The notes below the pieces were generated by a model, which was not told where the DNA came from, made no database searches, and worked only from the letters and a program-made list of their open reading frames with translations. A DNA stretch of 55,356 bases from an uncultured SAR116 cluster alpha proteobacterium (GTDB lineage: Bacteria > Pseudomonadota > Alphaproteobacteria > Puniceispirillales > Marisalimonadaceae): positions 1 to 55,356 of the forward strand of contig CACAMV010000006.1 in the NCBI GenBank assembly GCA_902533695.1, written 5' to 3'. This document shows, in pieces, positions 20,645 through 30,967 of the stretch. The first letter of the stretch is position 1. Each line of letters opens with the position of its first letter. The translations under genes were made by a program, and so were the position numbers.

Positions 20645-21433
20645 ATGAAAGATATAATTTTGTATAAAATTGATAAAAGAGGCTTGGCAGAAGTTAAACT
20701 GAACCGCCCTGAAAAGAATAATGCATATAATTCTGATATGATAAATCAATTAATAGATGTTTTTAAAAAACTAAATTTAGATCAATCTGTAAGAGTTGTA
20801 ACTATTAGCGGAAATGGAAAACATTTTCAAGCTGGGGCAGATCTTGAATGGCTTAAATCAATAGGGAAATTAAGCCCTGAAAAAAATTATGAAATATCAA
20901 AAAATACAGCTGAAGCCATTAGAGGCTTAACTCTTTTTCCTAAACCAGTAATATCTATAATACATGGTGGTTGTTTTGGAGGAGGAACAGGCATTGCTGC
21001 TGCATCAGATATTGTTTTAGCATCAAAAAACTCAATCTTTTCTATATCTGAAGCAAGATGGGGTGTAACGGCAGGAATAATAATACCTCATTTAAACAAA
21101 TCAATTCAACTAAGAAACGTTAGAAGATATGCCTTAACATGTGAAAGGTTTGACGCCTATGAAGCCAAAAGAATTGGTTTGGTACATGAAGTGTTTGAAG
21201 AACATGAAATTGATGAAAAGAAAAATATGATCATCGAACAATTATTATTATCCGAACCTAAAGCTGTTGCTTTAACAAAAAAAAGAAGTTTAATAGAAGC
21301 AGGCTTGGTGTTAAGTGATGAAAAATTTCATGAATTAGTTCAAGAACATTCTGAAAAAAGAATGACTGATGAAGCCTACGAGGGATTAATGAGTTTTACC
21401 GAAAAAAGAAACCCCAACTGGTATAAATCCTAA
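20645..21433 (+). CDS. Enoyl-CoA hydratase/isomerase family protein
   Basis: LNRPEKNNAYN, GNGKHFQAGADLEWL, IHGGCFGGGTGIAAASDIVLAS. Confidence 0.92.
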   Translation: MKDIILYKIDKRGLAEVKLNRPEKNNAYNSDMINQLIDVFKKLNLDQSVRVVTISGNGKHFQAGADLEWLKSIGKLSPEKNYEISKNTAEAIRGLTLFPKPVISIIHGGCFGGGTGIAAASDIVLASKNSIFSISEARWGVTAGIIIPHLNKSIQLRNVRRYALTCERFDAYEAKRIGLVHEVFEEHEIDEKKNMIIEQLLLSEPKAVALTKKRSLIEAGLVLSDEKFHELVQEHSEKRMTDEAYEGLMSFTEKRNPNWYKS

Positions 21434-21443
21434 GAGTTTTATT

Positions 21444-22790
21444 ATGCCAGCTTTAGTTACAAATTCTAAAATATGGGGGGAGATGTTTGGCACCAAAGAA
21501 ATGCATGATATTTTTTCTGACGAAACAACAGTTCAATTATATTTAGATGTAGAAGCTGCACTTGCAAGGGCTCAATCTAAATTAGGAATAATACCAAAAG
21601 AAGCCGGAGAAAAAATTTCACATGCTGCTAATATTAAATTGATTGATTGGGATACCTTAAAAAAACGGACTGAGATTGTTGGGTACCCAATTTTACCAAT
21701 TGTAGAACAATTAAGTAAAAATGTTGCTGATGAATATGGTCAATATTGTCACTGGGGTGCTACAACACAAGATATAATGGACACTGCAGATGTTTTGCAA
21801 ATGAAAAAAGGGTTGAATTTGCTCTCTATGGATTTAAAGGCCATAGCAAATGCTTTATCTAAAATTGTTAAAAAATATATAAACACACCCATGGCAGGAC
21901 GTACACACCTTCAACACGCATTACCAATTCCATTTGGTTATAAAGCTGCCACATGGTTATCTGGTATAGATAGACATATTCAAAGATTAGATGAAATTAA
22001 AATTAGATTATTTAATATTTCTTTTTTTGGTGCTGCAGGGACACTTGCTTCCCTTGGTGAAAGAGATGGGTTAAACACACAAATTGAATTAGCAAAAGAA
22101 CTTAATTTAAAAGTTCCCGATGTTAGTTGGCACTCCATAAGAGATAATTTTTGTGAAACAACTGGTTGGTTGGCTTTAGTAGGATCTTCATTAGGTAAAA
22201 TCGCATATGACGTTATGTTAATGATGCAAACAGAAACACAAGAGGTCTCTGAACCTTTTCTTCATGGGAGAGGTTCATCTTCAACAATGCCACAAAAACG
22301 CAATCCAATATCATCAGAAGTAATACTAGCTTGTTCAAAAATTTTGAGGGAATATCACTCTTCAATGCTAGATGCTATGGTTCTTGATCATGAAAGAGCT
22401 ACAGGTCAATGGCATGTAGAATGGTCGTCTATCCCAAATGCATTTATAATTTCATCAGCATCATTAAGCTCTGCAAAATTCCTTTTAGATGGACTAAAAG
22501 TTTCTCCTAAAAATATGAAAGAAAATATGGATAAAACTAAAGGTTTGATTGTTGCTGAGTCCGTAATGATGTCTTTAGCCCCCTATATGGGAAGGCAGGT
22601 TGCTCATGATTTAGTTTACGATTGTTGCAGAAAATCTTTGAAAGATGGTGAGTCTTTTTTAGATTCTCTTTTATCCATAAAAGAAATTTCAAATATATTT
22701 GATAAAAAGAAATTAAAAAACATAATCAATCCAAAAAATTATCTGGGAGCGTCCGTGTCCATGGCTCAAAAGCTTTTAGAAAAGAGATAA
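21444..22790 (+). CDS. Class-II fumarase/aspartase superfamily lyase, 3-carboxy-cis,cis-muconate cycloisomerase (PcaB)-like
   Basis: LDVEAALARAQSKLGIIP, HWGATTQDIMDTA, GRTHLQHALPIPFGYK, HGRGSSSTMPQKRNPISSE. Confidence 0.85.
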   Translation: MPALVTNSKIWGEMFGTKEMHDIFSDETTVQLYLDVEAALARAQSKLGIIPKEAGEKISHAANIKLIDWDTLKKRTEIVGYPILPIVEQLSKNVADEYGQYCHWGATTQDIMDTADVLQMKKGLNLLSMDLKAIANALSKIVKKYINTPMAGRTHLQHALPIPFGYKAATWLSGIDRHIQRLDEIKIRLFNISFFGAAGTLASLGERDGLNTQIELAKELNLKVPDVSWHSIRDNFCETTGWLALVGSSLGKIAYDVMLMMQTETQEVSEPFLHGRGSSSTMPQKRNPISSEVILACSKILREYHSSMLDAMVLDHERATGQWHVEWSSIPNAFIISSASLSSAKFLLDGLKVSPKNMKENMDKTKGLIVAESVMMSLAPYMGRQVAHDLVYDCCRKSLKDGESFLDSLLSIKEISNIFDKKKLKNIINPKNYLGASVSMAQKLLEKR

Positions 22791-22805
22791 TCAAATAGTC
22801 TGTTA

Positions 22806-23222
22806 ATGAAAATCTTAATGCCTAAAAATGAACTAGAGATATTTATGGAAAAGGAGTTTCCCCAATTAAGCAAAAGTTTTAAAATATTAAATCTAGATTT
22901 AGGTTCGATTTCTATTGAAATGAATATTAGAAATGAACACCTTAGACCTGGCAATACCATATCTGGACCTACTATGTTTTTGCTTGCAGATATAAGTTTC
23001 TATTTAGTAACACTTAGCTTGATAGGCCCTAAAAGTTTAACTGTTACAACTAATTGCTCTATAAATTTTTTAAGAAAACCAAAAAACCATAACCTAACTA
23101 GCAAAGCAAGAATTTTGAAAATTGGAAAAACATTAAGTGTTGGTGATGTATTGATATACTCTATAGACGAAACTAAACCAGTAGCACATGCCTCTTTAAC
23201 TTATTCAATTCCAAAAAATTAA
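22806..23222 (+). CDS. PaaI family thioesterase (hotdog fold)
   Basis: RNEHLRPGNTISGPTMFLLADISFY...TTNCSINFLRKP. Confidence 0.75.
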   Translation: MKILMPKNELEIFMEKEFPQLSKSFKILNLDLGSISIEMNIRNEHLRPGNTISGPTMFLLADISFYLVTLSLIGPKSLTVTTNCSINFLRKPKNHNLTSKARILKIGKTLSVGDVLIYSIDETKPVAHASLTYSIPKN

Positions 23223-23230
23223 AATCTTTT

Positions 23231-24055
23231 TTAAATTCTATCCCTGTGCCAATTCAGATGATCTGTCATAAAAGTAGATATAAAATAGTATGAATGATCA
23301 TAATTAGGCTGCATTCTTAATTCCAAATTGATAGATGTTTTTTCACAAACTTTAGATAACAACCAAGGTCTTAAACCTTCATCCAAAAAACTATCAGCTT
23401 CACCTTGATCAATCAAAATTTCTGGAAAAGTAAATCCTTTGTTAATTAGTGCTACGCTATCATAATTTAACCAATTCTCTTTATTTTTACCCAGATACTT
23501 TTCATACGCTGCACTAGACCAACTTGCTGATGAAGGTTCCACTATTGGTGCAAAAGCTGAACAACTTTTATATTTTCTTGGATTTCTTAATGACATAATT
23601 AACGCCCCATGACCTCCCATTGAATGACCAAAAATACTTTGTCTGGACATATCAAGATCAAAATTAGATTCAATAATTTTAGGAAGCTCTATGGTTATGT
23701 AACTATACATATTGTAGTTTTTATAGTACGGATCTTGTGTGGCATCTAGATAAAATCCGGCACCAGATCCAAATTGCCAATTATCCTTTTCATCAGGAAC
23801 ATGTCCCCCTCTGGGACTTGTATCTGGACATATAATTGCAAGACCTAGATCTGCTGCTTTTTTTCTATACTCACCCTTTTCCATAACATTTTGATGAGTA
23901 CAGGTTAAACCTGACAAAAACCAAAGAACTGGTGCGTTTTTATAATTAGGTGGTAAAAAAACAGCAAAATTCATCTCACAATTATTAATTTCTGACTTGT
24001 GAGAATATACCAATTGTTGCCCGCCAAAAGAAAAAAATTCCGCTATTTTCTTCAT
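23231..24055 (-). CDS. fghA: S-formylglutathione hydrolase
   Basis: FLPPNYKNAPVLWFLSGLTCTHQN, GHSMGGHGALI; adjacent to glutathione-dependent formaldehyde dehydrogenase. Confidence 0.95.
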   Translation of the reverse strand: MKKIAEFFSFGGQQLVYSHKSEINNCEMNFAVFLPPNYKNAPVLWFLSGLTCTHQNVMEKGEYRKKAADLGLAIICPDTSPRGGHVPDEKDNWQFGSGAGFYLDATQDPYYKNYNMYSYITIELPKIIESNFDLDMSRQSIFGHSMGGHGALIMSLRNPRKYKSCSAFAPIVEPSSASWSSAAYEKYLGKNKENWLNYDSVALINKGFTFPEILIDQGEADSFLDEGLRPWLLSKVCEKTSINLELRMQPNYDHSYYFISTFMTDHLNWHRDRI

Positions 24056-25164
24056 TAAAATATTACTACTGATCTAATTGACTCGCCTTTATGCATGAGA
24101 TCAAAACCTGTATTAATTTCATCTAAACTCAAAGTATGAGTGATCATAGGATCTATATCAATTTTACCTTGAAGATACCAATCAACAATTTTCGGAACAT
24201 CTGTACGACCACGAGCTCCTCCAAAAGCAGTCCCCTTCCAACTTCTTCCAGTAACAAGTTGAAAAGGTCTGGTAGATATTTCTTTACCTGCTCCTGCAAC
24301 TCCAATGATAATACTTTCGCCCCAACCTTTATGAGCACATTCTAAAGCTTGACGCATGACATCAACGTTACCTATACACTCAAAGGAATAATCTGCTCCG
24401 CCATTAGTCATTTCTATAAGGTGATTTACCAAATCATCTTTAACATCATTGGGGTTTACAAAATGAGTCATGCCAAATTTTTTCCCCCATTCTTCTTTTG
24501 ATCTATTGGTATCTACACCAACTATCATATTTGCCCCAATCATCCTTAAACCTTGGATGACATTAAGACCAATTCCTCCAAGTCCAAAAACTACTGCTTT
24601 GCAACCGGCTTCAGCTTTAGCTGTGTTTGTGACTGCCCCTATTCCAGTTGTAACACCGCACCCTATATAACAAATTTTATCAAAAGGGGCTGATTTATTA
24701 ACTTTTGCGAGAGCAATCTCTGGAACAACTGTATGGTTAGAAAATGTCGATGTGCCCATATAGTGAAGTATAGATTTTCCATTTATAGAAAATCTACTTG
24801 TCCCATCTGGCATTACTCCTTGGCCTTGAGTAGTTCGGATGGCCTGACACAAATTTGTTTTAGGATGAAGACAATATTCGCACTGCCTACATTCTGGTGT
24901 ATATAAGGGTATTACATGATCACCTTCCTTTAAAGAAGAGACACCCTTACCTACTTCTTTTACCACTCCTGCTCCTTCATGACCTAAAATAGCAGGGAAC
25001 ATACCCTCTGGATCAGCTCCTGATAAGGTAAATTCATCCGTATGACAAATACCAGTTGCCTTTATTTCAACTAGAACCTCACCTTCTCTTGGAGCATCAA
25101 GTTCAACTTCCATTATTTCAAGTGGTTTACCTGCTGCAACTGCAACTGCTGCTCTAGTTTTCAT
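24055..25164 (-). CDS. adhC: S-(hydroxymethyl)glutathione dehydrogenase / class III alcohol dehydrogenase
   Basis: 369 aa; [49 protein letters not shown]...[37 protein letters not shown]. Confidence 0.97.
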   Translation of the reverse strand: MKTRAAVAVAAGKPLEIMEVELDAPREGEVLVEIKATGICHTDEFTLSGADPEGMFPAILGHEGAGVVKEVGKGVSSLKEGDHVIPLYTPECRQCEYCLHPKTNLCQAIRTTQGQGVMPDGTSRFSINGKSILHYMGTSTFSNHTVVPEIALAKVNKSAPFDKICYIGCGVTTGIGAVTNTAKAEAGCKAVVFGLGGIGLNVIQGLRMIGANMIVGVDTNRSKEEWGKKFGMTHFVNPNDVKDDLVNHLIEMTNGGADYSFECIGNVDVMRQALECAHKGWGESIIIGVAGAGKEISTRPFQLVTGRSWKGTAFGGARGRTDVPKIVDWYLQGKIDIDPMITHTLSLDEINTGFDLMHKGESIRSVVIF

Positions 25165-25290
25165 AATTGATCTCCCCTTAATAAAAAAATATTTTTTATT
25201 TATTAGTTTGCAATTATGATTTAAAAATCATGACTTGCAACATTTTTTAGTATATAAAATTTTAAAAAAATTTCTTTAGGAGTTGTATAA

Positions 25291-26100
25291 ATGAGTTTTG
25301 TTGAAACTGAAATTAATGGGCAGATCATTACAATAAGATTGAATCGTCCGGAAAGATTAAATGCACTTAGCACAGTTATTAGAGAAGGTATGGCTAAAGC
25401 TTTTACCCGTTTTGATAAAGATGAAAACTTAGAAGTCGCCATTTTAACTGGAACAGGAAGAGGGTTTTGTGCTGGTGAAGACATGAAGGAATCAGTTGAA
25501 AGAGGAATTGCTGGATCTCCAAAAGAAATGGTTGAAAAAAATTTAGTGAATCCGTTTCAAAATGGAACACTTCAAAAACCTGTAATTGCTGCTGTAAATG
25601 GTTTTGCGATGGGTGGTGGATTTATGCTTGTTGAAAGAACAGATTTAAGGATTGCTGTTAAAGATGCTGTTTTCGAAATGTCTGAAGCAAAGCGCTGGCT
25701 GCTTGGAGGTTACAATCACGGTCACTACGGAAATTTACCTCACCCCATAGCAACTGAAATGGCTTTTGGGTATAGAATTTCAGCCGAAAGAATGTATCAA
25801 GTAGGCTTTGTCAATCGATTGGTGGATGAAAAAGATTTAATGAGTGAAGCCAACTCCATGGCAGAACATTTGTTAACACTTCCGCCAGCAGCAAGAGTTA
25901 ACACACTCTATATGATGAAACATATGGCTCCAAAAATTCCTACTAACATTTCAGACTTAGCGGAAAAACTTCATCTTCATGGAGACACAGAAGATAGAAT
26001 GGAAAGCAGAAGGGCTTTTGCAGAAAAAAGAAAGCCTAATTATAATGGGTGGTTAAATTCAGAAGATCGTTATAACCTTCCAAAATTAGAAGAAAAATAG
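25291..26100 (+). CDS. Enoyl-CoA hydratase/isomerase family protein
   Basis: IRLNRPERLNALS, GTGRGFCAGEDMKE, NGFAMGGGFMLV. Confidence 0.92.
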   Translation: MSFVETEINGQIITIRLNRPERLNALSTVIREGMAKAFTRFDKDENLEVAILTGTGRGFCAGEDMKESVERGIAGSPKEMVEKNLVNPFQNGTLQKPVIAAVNGFAMGGGFMLVERTDLRIAVKDAVFEMSEAKRWLLGGYNHGHYGNLPHPIATEMAFGYRISAERMYQVGFVNRLVDEKDLMSEANSMAEHLLTLPPAARVNTLYMMKHMAPKIPTNISDLAEKLHLHGDTEDRMESRRAFAEKRKPNYNGWLNSEDRYNLPKLEEK

Positions 26101-26109
26101 AGGCATGAA

Positions 26110-27321
26110 ATGATTGAAAATAATGGAGCTCTTTCAGATCTTAGAATAGTAGCTTGCTCGACAGCGCAAGCGGGCACAGTACCCTACATGCTCATGGCAG
26201 ATCTTGGTGCAGAGGTAATAAAAATTGAGACTCCTGGAAAAGGTGATATGAATAGAAAGTCTGGTTATCTAATGGGTTCAACAGGATCTTTTTTTGAAAC
26301 TAATAACAGAGGAGTAAAAAGTCTTACGCTAAACCTAAAGTCAGATAAAGGTCAAAAAATACTTCATGAGTTAGTAAAGGATGCTGACATTTTTGGACAA
26401 AACTTTAGACCTGGAGTTGCTGAAAAACTAAATTTTGATTATGAAACCTTAAGTAAAATAAACCCAAAAATAGTTTATGCTTCTGTTTCAGCATATGGAC
26501 CTGATGCTCCTGATGGTAATTTACCAGGAACTGATGCTGTCGGACAGGCTTTAAGTGGTATTGCTGAGGCATATTCAATACCCGGGATCAATTTAAGAAC
26601 AGGTGTAGCCTCAGTCGCTGATGAAAGTTGTGCTATTTTAACATTTGGAGGAATTTTAGCAGCTTACATTAATGCTCAAAAAACAGGTAAAGGACAAAAA
26701 TTAGAAACATCTCTTGTCGGAAGCGCCTTCAGACTTCTGGGCTGGACTATGACAACATCAATGTGGAGCAACAAACCCCCTATAACTGGAGCAAGGATAA
26801 ATGGAACTAGAGAAAAGCCTGGAATAGCAGCCTGCTTTAACGATATAGATGACAAACCATTTGCCCTTCAATTGAGCCCAGAAAATTGGTCAGTAGCAAT
26901 GAAAGCACTTAATTTTTATGATATTCTTGAAAAAGAAAATTTAATAGACCTTGGGCTTGCTTTTGAAGCTGAACAGAAAAAAATAGATATTTTAAACAAA
27001 CTTGCTGATTTATTTTCAAAACAGAAAAGAGATCATTGGATATCTATTTTGAGGAATGCTGACATGATTTCTACACATGTAAATACTATGCTGGAGGCCT
27101 CTAATGATCCAAATATTAAAGAAAATAATTATGTAACTGAAGTTTGGTACCCAGAATTAAACAAAAACATGAAAGTTCACGGCACACCTTGGAAGTTTTC
27201 AAAAACACCAGCAAAGATTAAAATTGCTCCTAAACTAGGCGAACACAATTCTGAAATACTTTCAAATTTAGGTTACAGTGATGAAGAAATAAAAAGTTTA
27301 AAAGAGGATAAAATTATTTAA
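26110..27321 (+). CDS. CaiB/BaiF family CoA-transferase
   Basis: LSDLRIVACSTAQAGTVPYMLMADLGAEVIKIETPGKGD; typical domain order and C-terminal LGEHNSEIL. Confidence 0.92.
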   Translation: MIENNGALSDLRIVACSTAQAGTVPYMLMADLGAEVIKIETPGKGDMNRKSGYLMGSTGSFFETNNRGVKSLTLNLKSDKGQKILHELVKDADIFGQNFRPGVAEKLNFDYETLSKINPKIVYASVSAYGPDAPDGNLPGTDAVGQALSGIAEAYSIPGINLRTGVASVADESCAILTFGGILAAYINAQKTGKGQKLETSLVGSAFRLLGWTMTTSMWSNKPPITGARINGTREKPGIAACFNDIDDKPFALQLSPENWSVAMKALNFYDILEKENLIDLGLAFEAEQKKIDILNKLADLFSKQKRDHWISILRNADMISTHVNTMLEASNDPNIKENNYVTEVWYPELNKNMKVHGTPWKFSKTPAKIKIAPKLGEHNSEILSNLGYSDEEIKSLKEDKII

Positions 27322-27844
27322 TCTTAGACATTTCTTTAACAAATTTCTTAAAATTTGTAACATAGTGCTTAGATGAATTTGTCATATTGTCTATCATTTC
27401 TTGGCTAAGCTCTCTAACAGCCTTAGCTGGGGAACCAACAATTAAAGACCCATCAGGAAATTCTTTATTTTCAGTGACCAAAGAACCTGCTCCAACCAAG
27501 CAATTATTTCCAATTTTAGCATTGTTTAATATAGTTGATCCCATTCCAATCAGAGAGTTATTCCCAATAGTACAACCATGAATTATTGCATTGTGACCAA
27601 TCGTACAATTTTTCCCTATGGTAACAGGACAACCTGGGTCTACATGTATAATCGTATTTTCTTGAATATTCGATTCGTTTCCAATTTTAATTAAATCATT
27701 ATCTCCACGTAAAACGGAGCCAAACCAAACCCCAACATCTCTTCCCAAGATAACATTACCAATAACATGAGCATCAGGGGCCACCCAATATAAACCTTCA
27801 TCCGGTAATTGAGGTTTTTTTTCACCTAAACTATAAACTGGCAT
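27314..27844 (-). CDS. Gamma-carbonic anhydrase family / PaaY-like hexapeptide-repeat protein
   Basis: VIGNVILGRDVGVWFGSVLRGDND, IGHNAIIHGCTIGNNSLIGMGSTILNNAKIGNN. Confidence 0.9.
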   Translation of the reverse strand: MPVYSLGEKKPQLPDEGLYWVAPDAHVIGNVILGRDVGVWFGSVLRGDNDLIKIGNESNIQENTIIHVDPGCPVTIGKNCTIGHNAIIHGCTIGNNSLIGMGSTILNNAKIGNNCLVGAGSLVTENKEFPDGSLIVGSPAKAVRELSQEMIDNMTNSSKHYVTNFKKFVKEMSKIK

Positions 27845-27920
27845 TTATTCTCCTTGATCAAATTAATACTAATGTTATTAAATTAAAAATGAAGATTAAT
27901 TTTTTATAAGGATCTCTTTT

Positions 27921-29012
27921 TTGTCAATCAATAATAACAAAATTAAAAATATTTCTTGTTACTATCTAAATTTAGATCTGATAAAGCCCTACAAATTATC
28001 ATATAAAACATTTTATAATTTTAAACCGTTTTTAATAAACATAATAGATAATGAAGGAAGAGAAGGGTGGGGTGAGCAACACATTTCCCCAGGTTCAAGC
28101 TTTGAAAGCAGAGAACTTGGGTGGAATTTTATCCATAATCTAGCTGAGAAAGTTCTTAATAAGAACATAGATACTGCAAAAAGAATAGTTTTACAAAATG
28201 CCAACAAAAGTCCAGTTGCCTCAACTTGTGTCTATACAGCTATTGAAATGTTAGAAGAAAATAAAATTTTAAAACAAAAGAAGACTATAAAATCTGAAAT
28301 ATTAACCTCATTCAATTCTGATGATGAAGAAGAAATTAAAGAAGAATTAGATCAATTGGAAGAGCTTGGATTTAAAACCTTTAAAATAAAAGTTGGTAAA
28401 AACCTTAACGATGACATAAAGAGAGTTCAAACAATTCAAAAACATTTGCATGATAGAGGACAAATTAGGATTGATGCTAACAGAGGCTATACTGAAAAAG
28501 AGGGATGTTATTTTGTCAAATCATTAGATCCCTTTGGCATTGAATTGTTTGAACAACCCTGTGCTTCAAAAAATTGGGAAGCAAATGCTAATGTGGCTAA
28601 AATCTCAAAAATACCTATCATGCTTGATGAACCAATTTGCAGCTTAAAAGATATCGAAAGAGCTTCAAAAATTAAGGGGATAAAATATTGTAAATTAAAA
28701 CTAAAACGATTTTATTCTCTTGAATTGCTAAAAGAAGCAATTGTGTTTGCACATAAAAAAGGAATTCAAATAGTATTGGGTGACGGACTAGGGGGTATAA
28801 TAAACTGCTGGATGGAAGCAATGGTTGCCAACAACCTTATTTTTAAAGCTGGTGAGTACAACGGCTTGATGAAAATAAAAAAAGAATTTAATTATATAAA
28901 AAATCCACTTAAATTTGAGAAAGGACAGCTAATTATTGAAAAAAACTGGCACCCCATTATTAATACAGAAAAATTATTTGCCTTGACCGACTATCAGTTT
29001 GAATTAGGATAA
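27921..29012 (+). CDS. Enolase superfamily (muconate-lactonising/dipeptide epimerase-like) enzyme
   Basis: FKIKVGK (KxK), RIDANRGYT, GIELFEQPC, IMLDEP, CKLKLKR: MLE-subgroup catalytic/metal ligand pattern; TTG start. Confidence 0.82.
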   Translation: MSINNNKIKNISCYYLNLDLIKPYKLSYKTFYNFKPFLINIIDNEGREGWGEQHISPGSSFESRELGWNFIHNLAEKVLNKNIDTAKRIVLQNANKSPVASTCVYTAIEMLEENKILKQKKTIKSEILTSFNSDDEEEIKEELDQLEELGFKTFKIKVGKNLNDDIKRVQTIQKHLHDRGQIRIDANRGYTEKEGCYFVKSLDPFGIELFEQPCASKNWEANANVAKISKIPIMLDEPICSLKDIERASKIKGIKYCKLKLKRFYSLELLKEAIVFAHKKGIQIVLGDGLGGIINCWMEAMVANNLIFKAGEYNGLMKIKKEFNYIKNPLKFEKGQLIIEKNWHPIINTEKLFALTDYQFELG

Positions 29013-29030
29013 TCCAAAAAAGGAATAATT

Positions 29031-29882
29031 GTGAAATTCAAAAATAGTAAGAGTTCACTAGGTGGCAAAATTTTAAATTTAGACCTAAATAAAAAAATTA
29101 ATTCTAAAGAAATTTATGCAATTAAAAATTTTGTTAATCAAAGATTAGTTGTTCTTATAAGAAATCAAGTTATTGATGACTATAAATTAAAAGAATTTAG
29201 TAGATTATTTGGTGATTTAGATCCCCCTGCTGCAAACCCTTATGGAGTAAACTTTCTTCCTGAGCACCCCGAAATTAACGTTATTTCTAATGTAAAAAAT
29301 GATGATGGCATTCCGATTGGGAACTTAGGTGATGGTGAAGCTACATGGCATGCTGATATGACTTATTTGGAAACCCCACCAAAATATGGCATTTTGTATG
29401 CATTAGAAGTCCCTAAAAATCAAGGTAATACTCATTTTGCTGATATGCATGCAGCTTATAAAAATTTACCAAATAATTTAAAGAATAAAATTGATGGAAA
29501 GTTTTTGATACATGATTCATCACATAATAGTGCTGGGATGTTAAGAAAAGGTTATGAAGAATTTTCAGATCCAAGAAAAACTCCTGGAGCCAGACACCCT
29601 ATAGTTTTAACTCACCCAGAAAATAATAAAAAAAGATTATTCTTAGGCAGACGACCTTATGCCTATGTATTAGGAATGAAAATCGAAGACAGTGAAAAAC
29701 TATTAGATGAAATATGGAAACACGCTACTCAAAATCAATTCACATGGACCCAAAAATGGGAAAAAGGTGACTTATTAATTTGGAAAAACTTATATTTACT
29801 TCACAAAAGAGATGCCTTCGATCCCCAAACCAGAAGAATAATGCACCGTACGCAAATAAAAGGTGATAATAAGTTAGTTTAA
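29031..29882 (+). CDS. TauD/TfdA family Fe(II)/2-oxoglutarate-dependent dioxygenase
   Basis: TWHADMTY (HxD) and RRIMHRTQI (distal His); GTG start. Confidence 0.9.
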   Translation: MKFKNSKSSLGGKILNLDLNKKINSKEIYAIKNFVNQRLVVLIRNQVIDDYKLKEFSRLFGDLDPPAANPYGVNFLPEHPEINVISNVKNDDGIPIGNLGDGEATWHADMTYLETPPKYGILYALEVPKNQGNTHFADMHAAYKNLPNNLKNKIDGKFLIHDSSHNSAGMLRKGYEEFSDPRKTPGARHPIVLTHPENNKKRLFLGRRPYAYVLGMKIEDSEKLLDEIWKHATQNQFTWTQKWEKGDLLIWKNLYLLHKRDAFDPQTRRIMHRTQIKGDNKLV

Positions 29883-29972
29883 AAACAAATTAATCTTTTT
29901 CTCCTCAAAGTATTTGTTGATTCATATAAAAAATGTGAGCATAATTTCCAGAATTAAAAAATGGAGGAAATA

Positions 29973-30956
29973 GTGAGTGTTATTTTTAAAAACTTAAAAA
30001 GAAAACTTATTGTTACTTTAGGTGGCATGATGAGTTTTCTTTTTTTATTTGGAGTTTCAGCAAATGCAGACAAATATCCCAGTAAGCCAATCGATCTAGT
30101 TATTCATGCTAAATATGGTGGTGGAACTGATACTACTGCAAGAATGGTCTCGATTAGAGCTAGAAGAATATTAAAAACTGATATCAGAATAATGTCTAAA
30201 AGAGGTGGTTCAGGAGCAAAAGCACAAAATTATGTTCTTACAAAACCAGCAGATGGTTATACTGTTATGGCTCTTACACAATCCCACCTATATACCATGG
30301 CTAGAGGAAAGTCTAACATGAAAATAGATGATATTGTCGGAATAGCTCGTGCTATGGATGACCCAACTTTTATTACTGTTTCAGGAAAAAGTAAATACAA
30401 AACTCTTAAAGATTTAATTAGTGCTTCAAAAAAGGGTCCTCTAAATTGGGGAGTGGCTCAAATTGGAGGAACTGAACATATTGGTCTAGCGCAATTTGCA
30501 AAAGAAGCTGGAATTAAGTTCAAAGTTGTTCCATTTGGATCTGGAGCTCAAATGGTTCAAGCACTTATGGCTGGAAAAATTGATGCAACTTTACCTAATG
30601 TGAGTGAAGCAACAAATCAAGTTGCTGACGGAACTTTTAGAGCCTTGGTAGTTTTGGCTGAAAAAAGACTAAAAGATTATCCCAATGTTCCATCTTCTTT
30701 TGAATTAGGAATAAAAGCTAAGTGTTCAACTACCAGAGGATATGCTGTATTAGCATCAACACCAAAAGAGATAATTGATAAAGTCTCTGAAGGCTTTGTA
30801 AAAGCCATGAAACATAAAGTCTTTGCAAATTACTTAAAAAGTGCCGGACTGACTGTAGAAGCCAGTGTTGCAGGAACAGCTGTTTGGGACAAGCATTTAA
30901 AAGAAGAGTTCAAAGTTGCTCAAAGTGCTTTGAAAGATTTGGGGCTAATTAAATAA
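29973..30956 (+). CDS. tctC: Tripartite tricarboxylate transporter substrate-binding protein (TctC/Bug family)
   Basis: YPSKPIDLVIHAKYGGGTDTTARM..., PFGSGAQMVQALMAGKIDATLPN; listed ATG at 29961 contains a GGAGG ribosome site before GTG 29973, so GTG is preferred. Confidence 0.88.
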   Translation: MSVIFKNLKRKLIVTLGGMMSFLFLFGVSANADKYPSKPIDLVIHAKYGGGTDTTARMVSIRARRILKTDIRIMSKRGGSGAKAQNYVLTKPADGYTVMALTQSHLYTMARGKSNMKIDDIVGIARAMDDPTFITVSGKSKYKTLKDLISASKKGPLNWGVAQIGGTEHIGLAQFAKEAGIKFKVVPFGSGAQMVQALMAGKIDATLPNVSEATNQVADGTFRALVVLAEKRLKDYPNVPSSFELGIKAKCSTTRGYAVLASTPKEIIDKVSEGFVKAMKHKVFANYLKSAGLTVEASVAGTAVWDKHLKEEFKVAQSALKDLGLIK

Positions 30957-30967
30957 TTAAAATAAAG

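Noticed and set aside
24136-24345. ORFs at 24136-24345 (+), 24153-24338 (-) and 24470-24670 (+) within adhC
   Set aside because: Shadow ORFs of a highly conserved gene.
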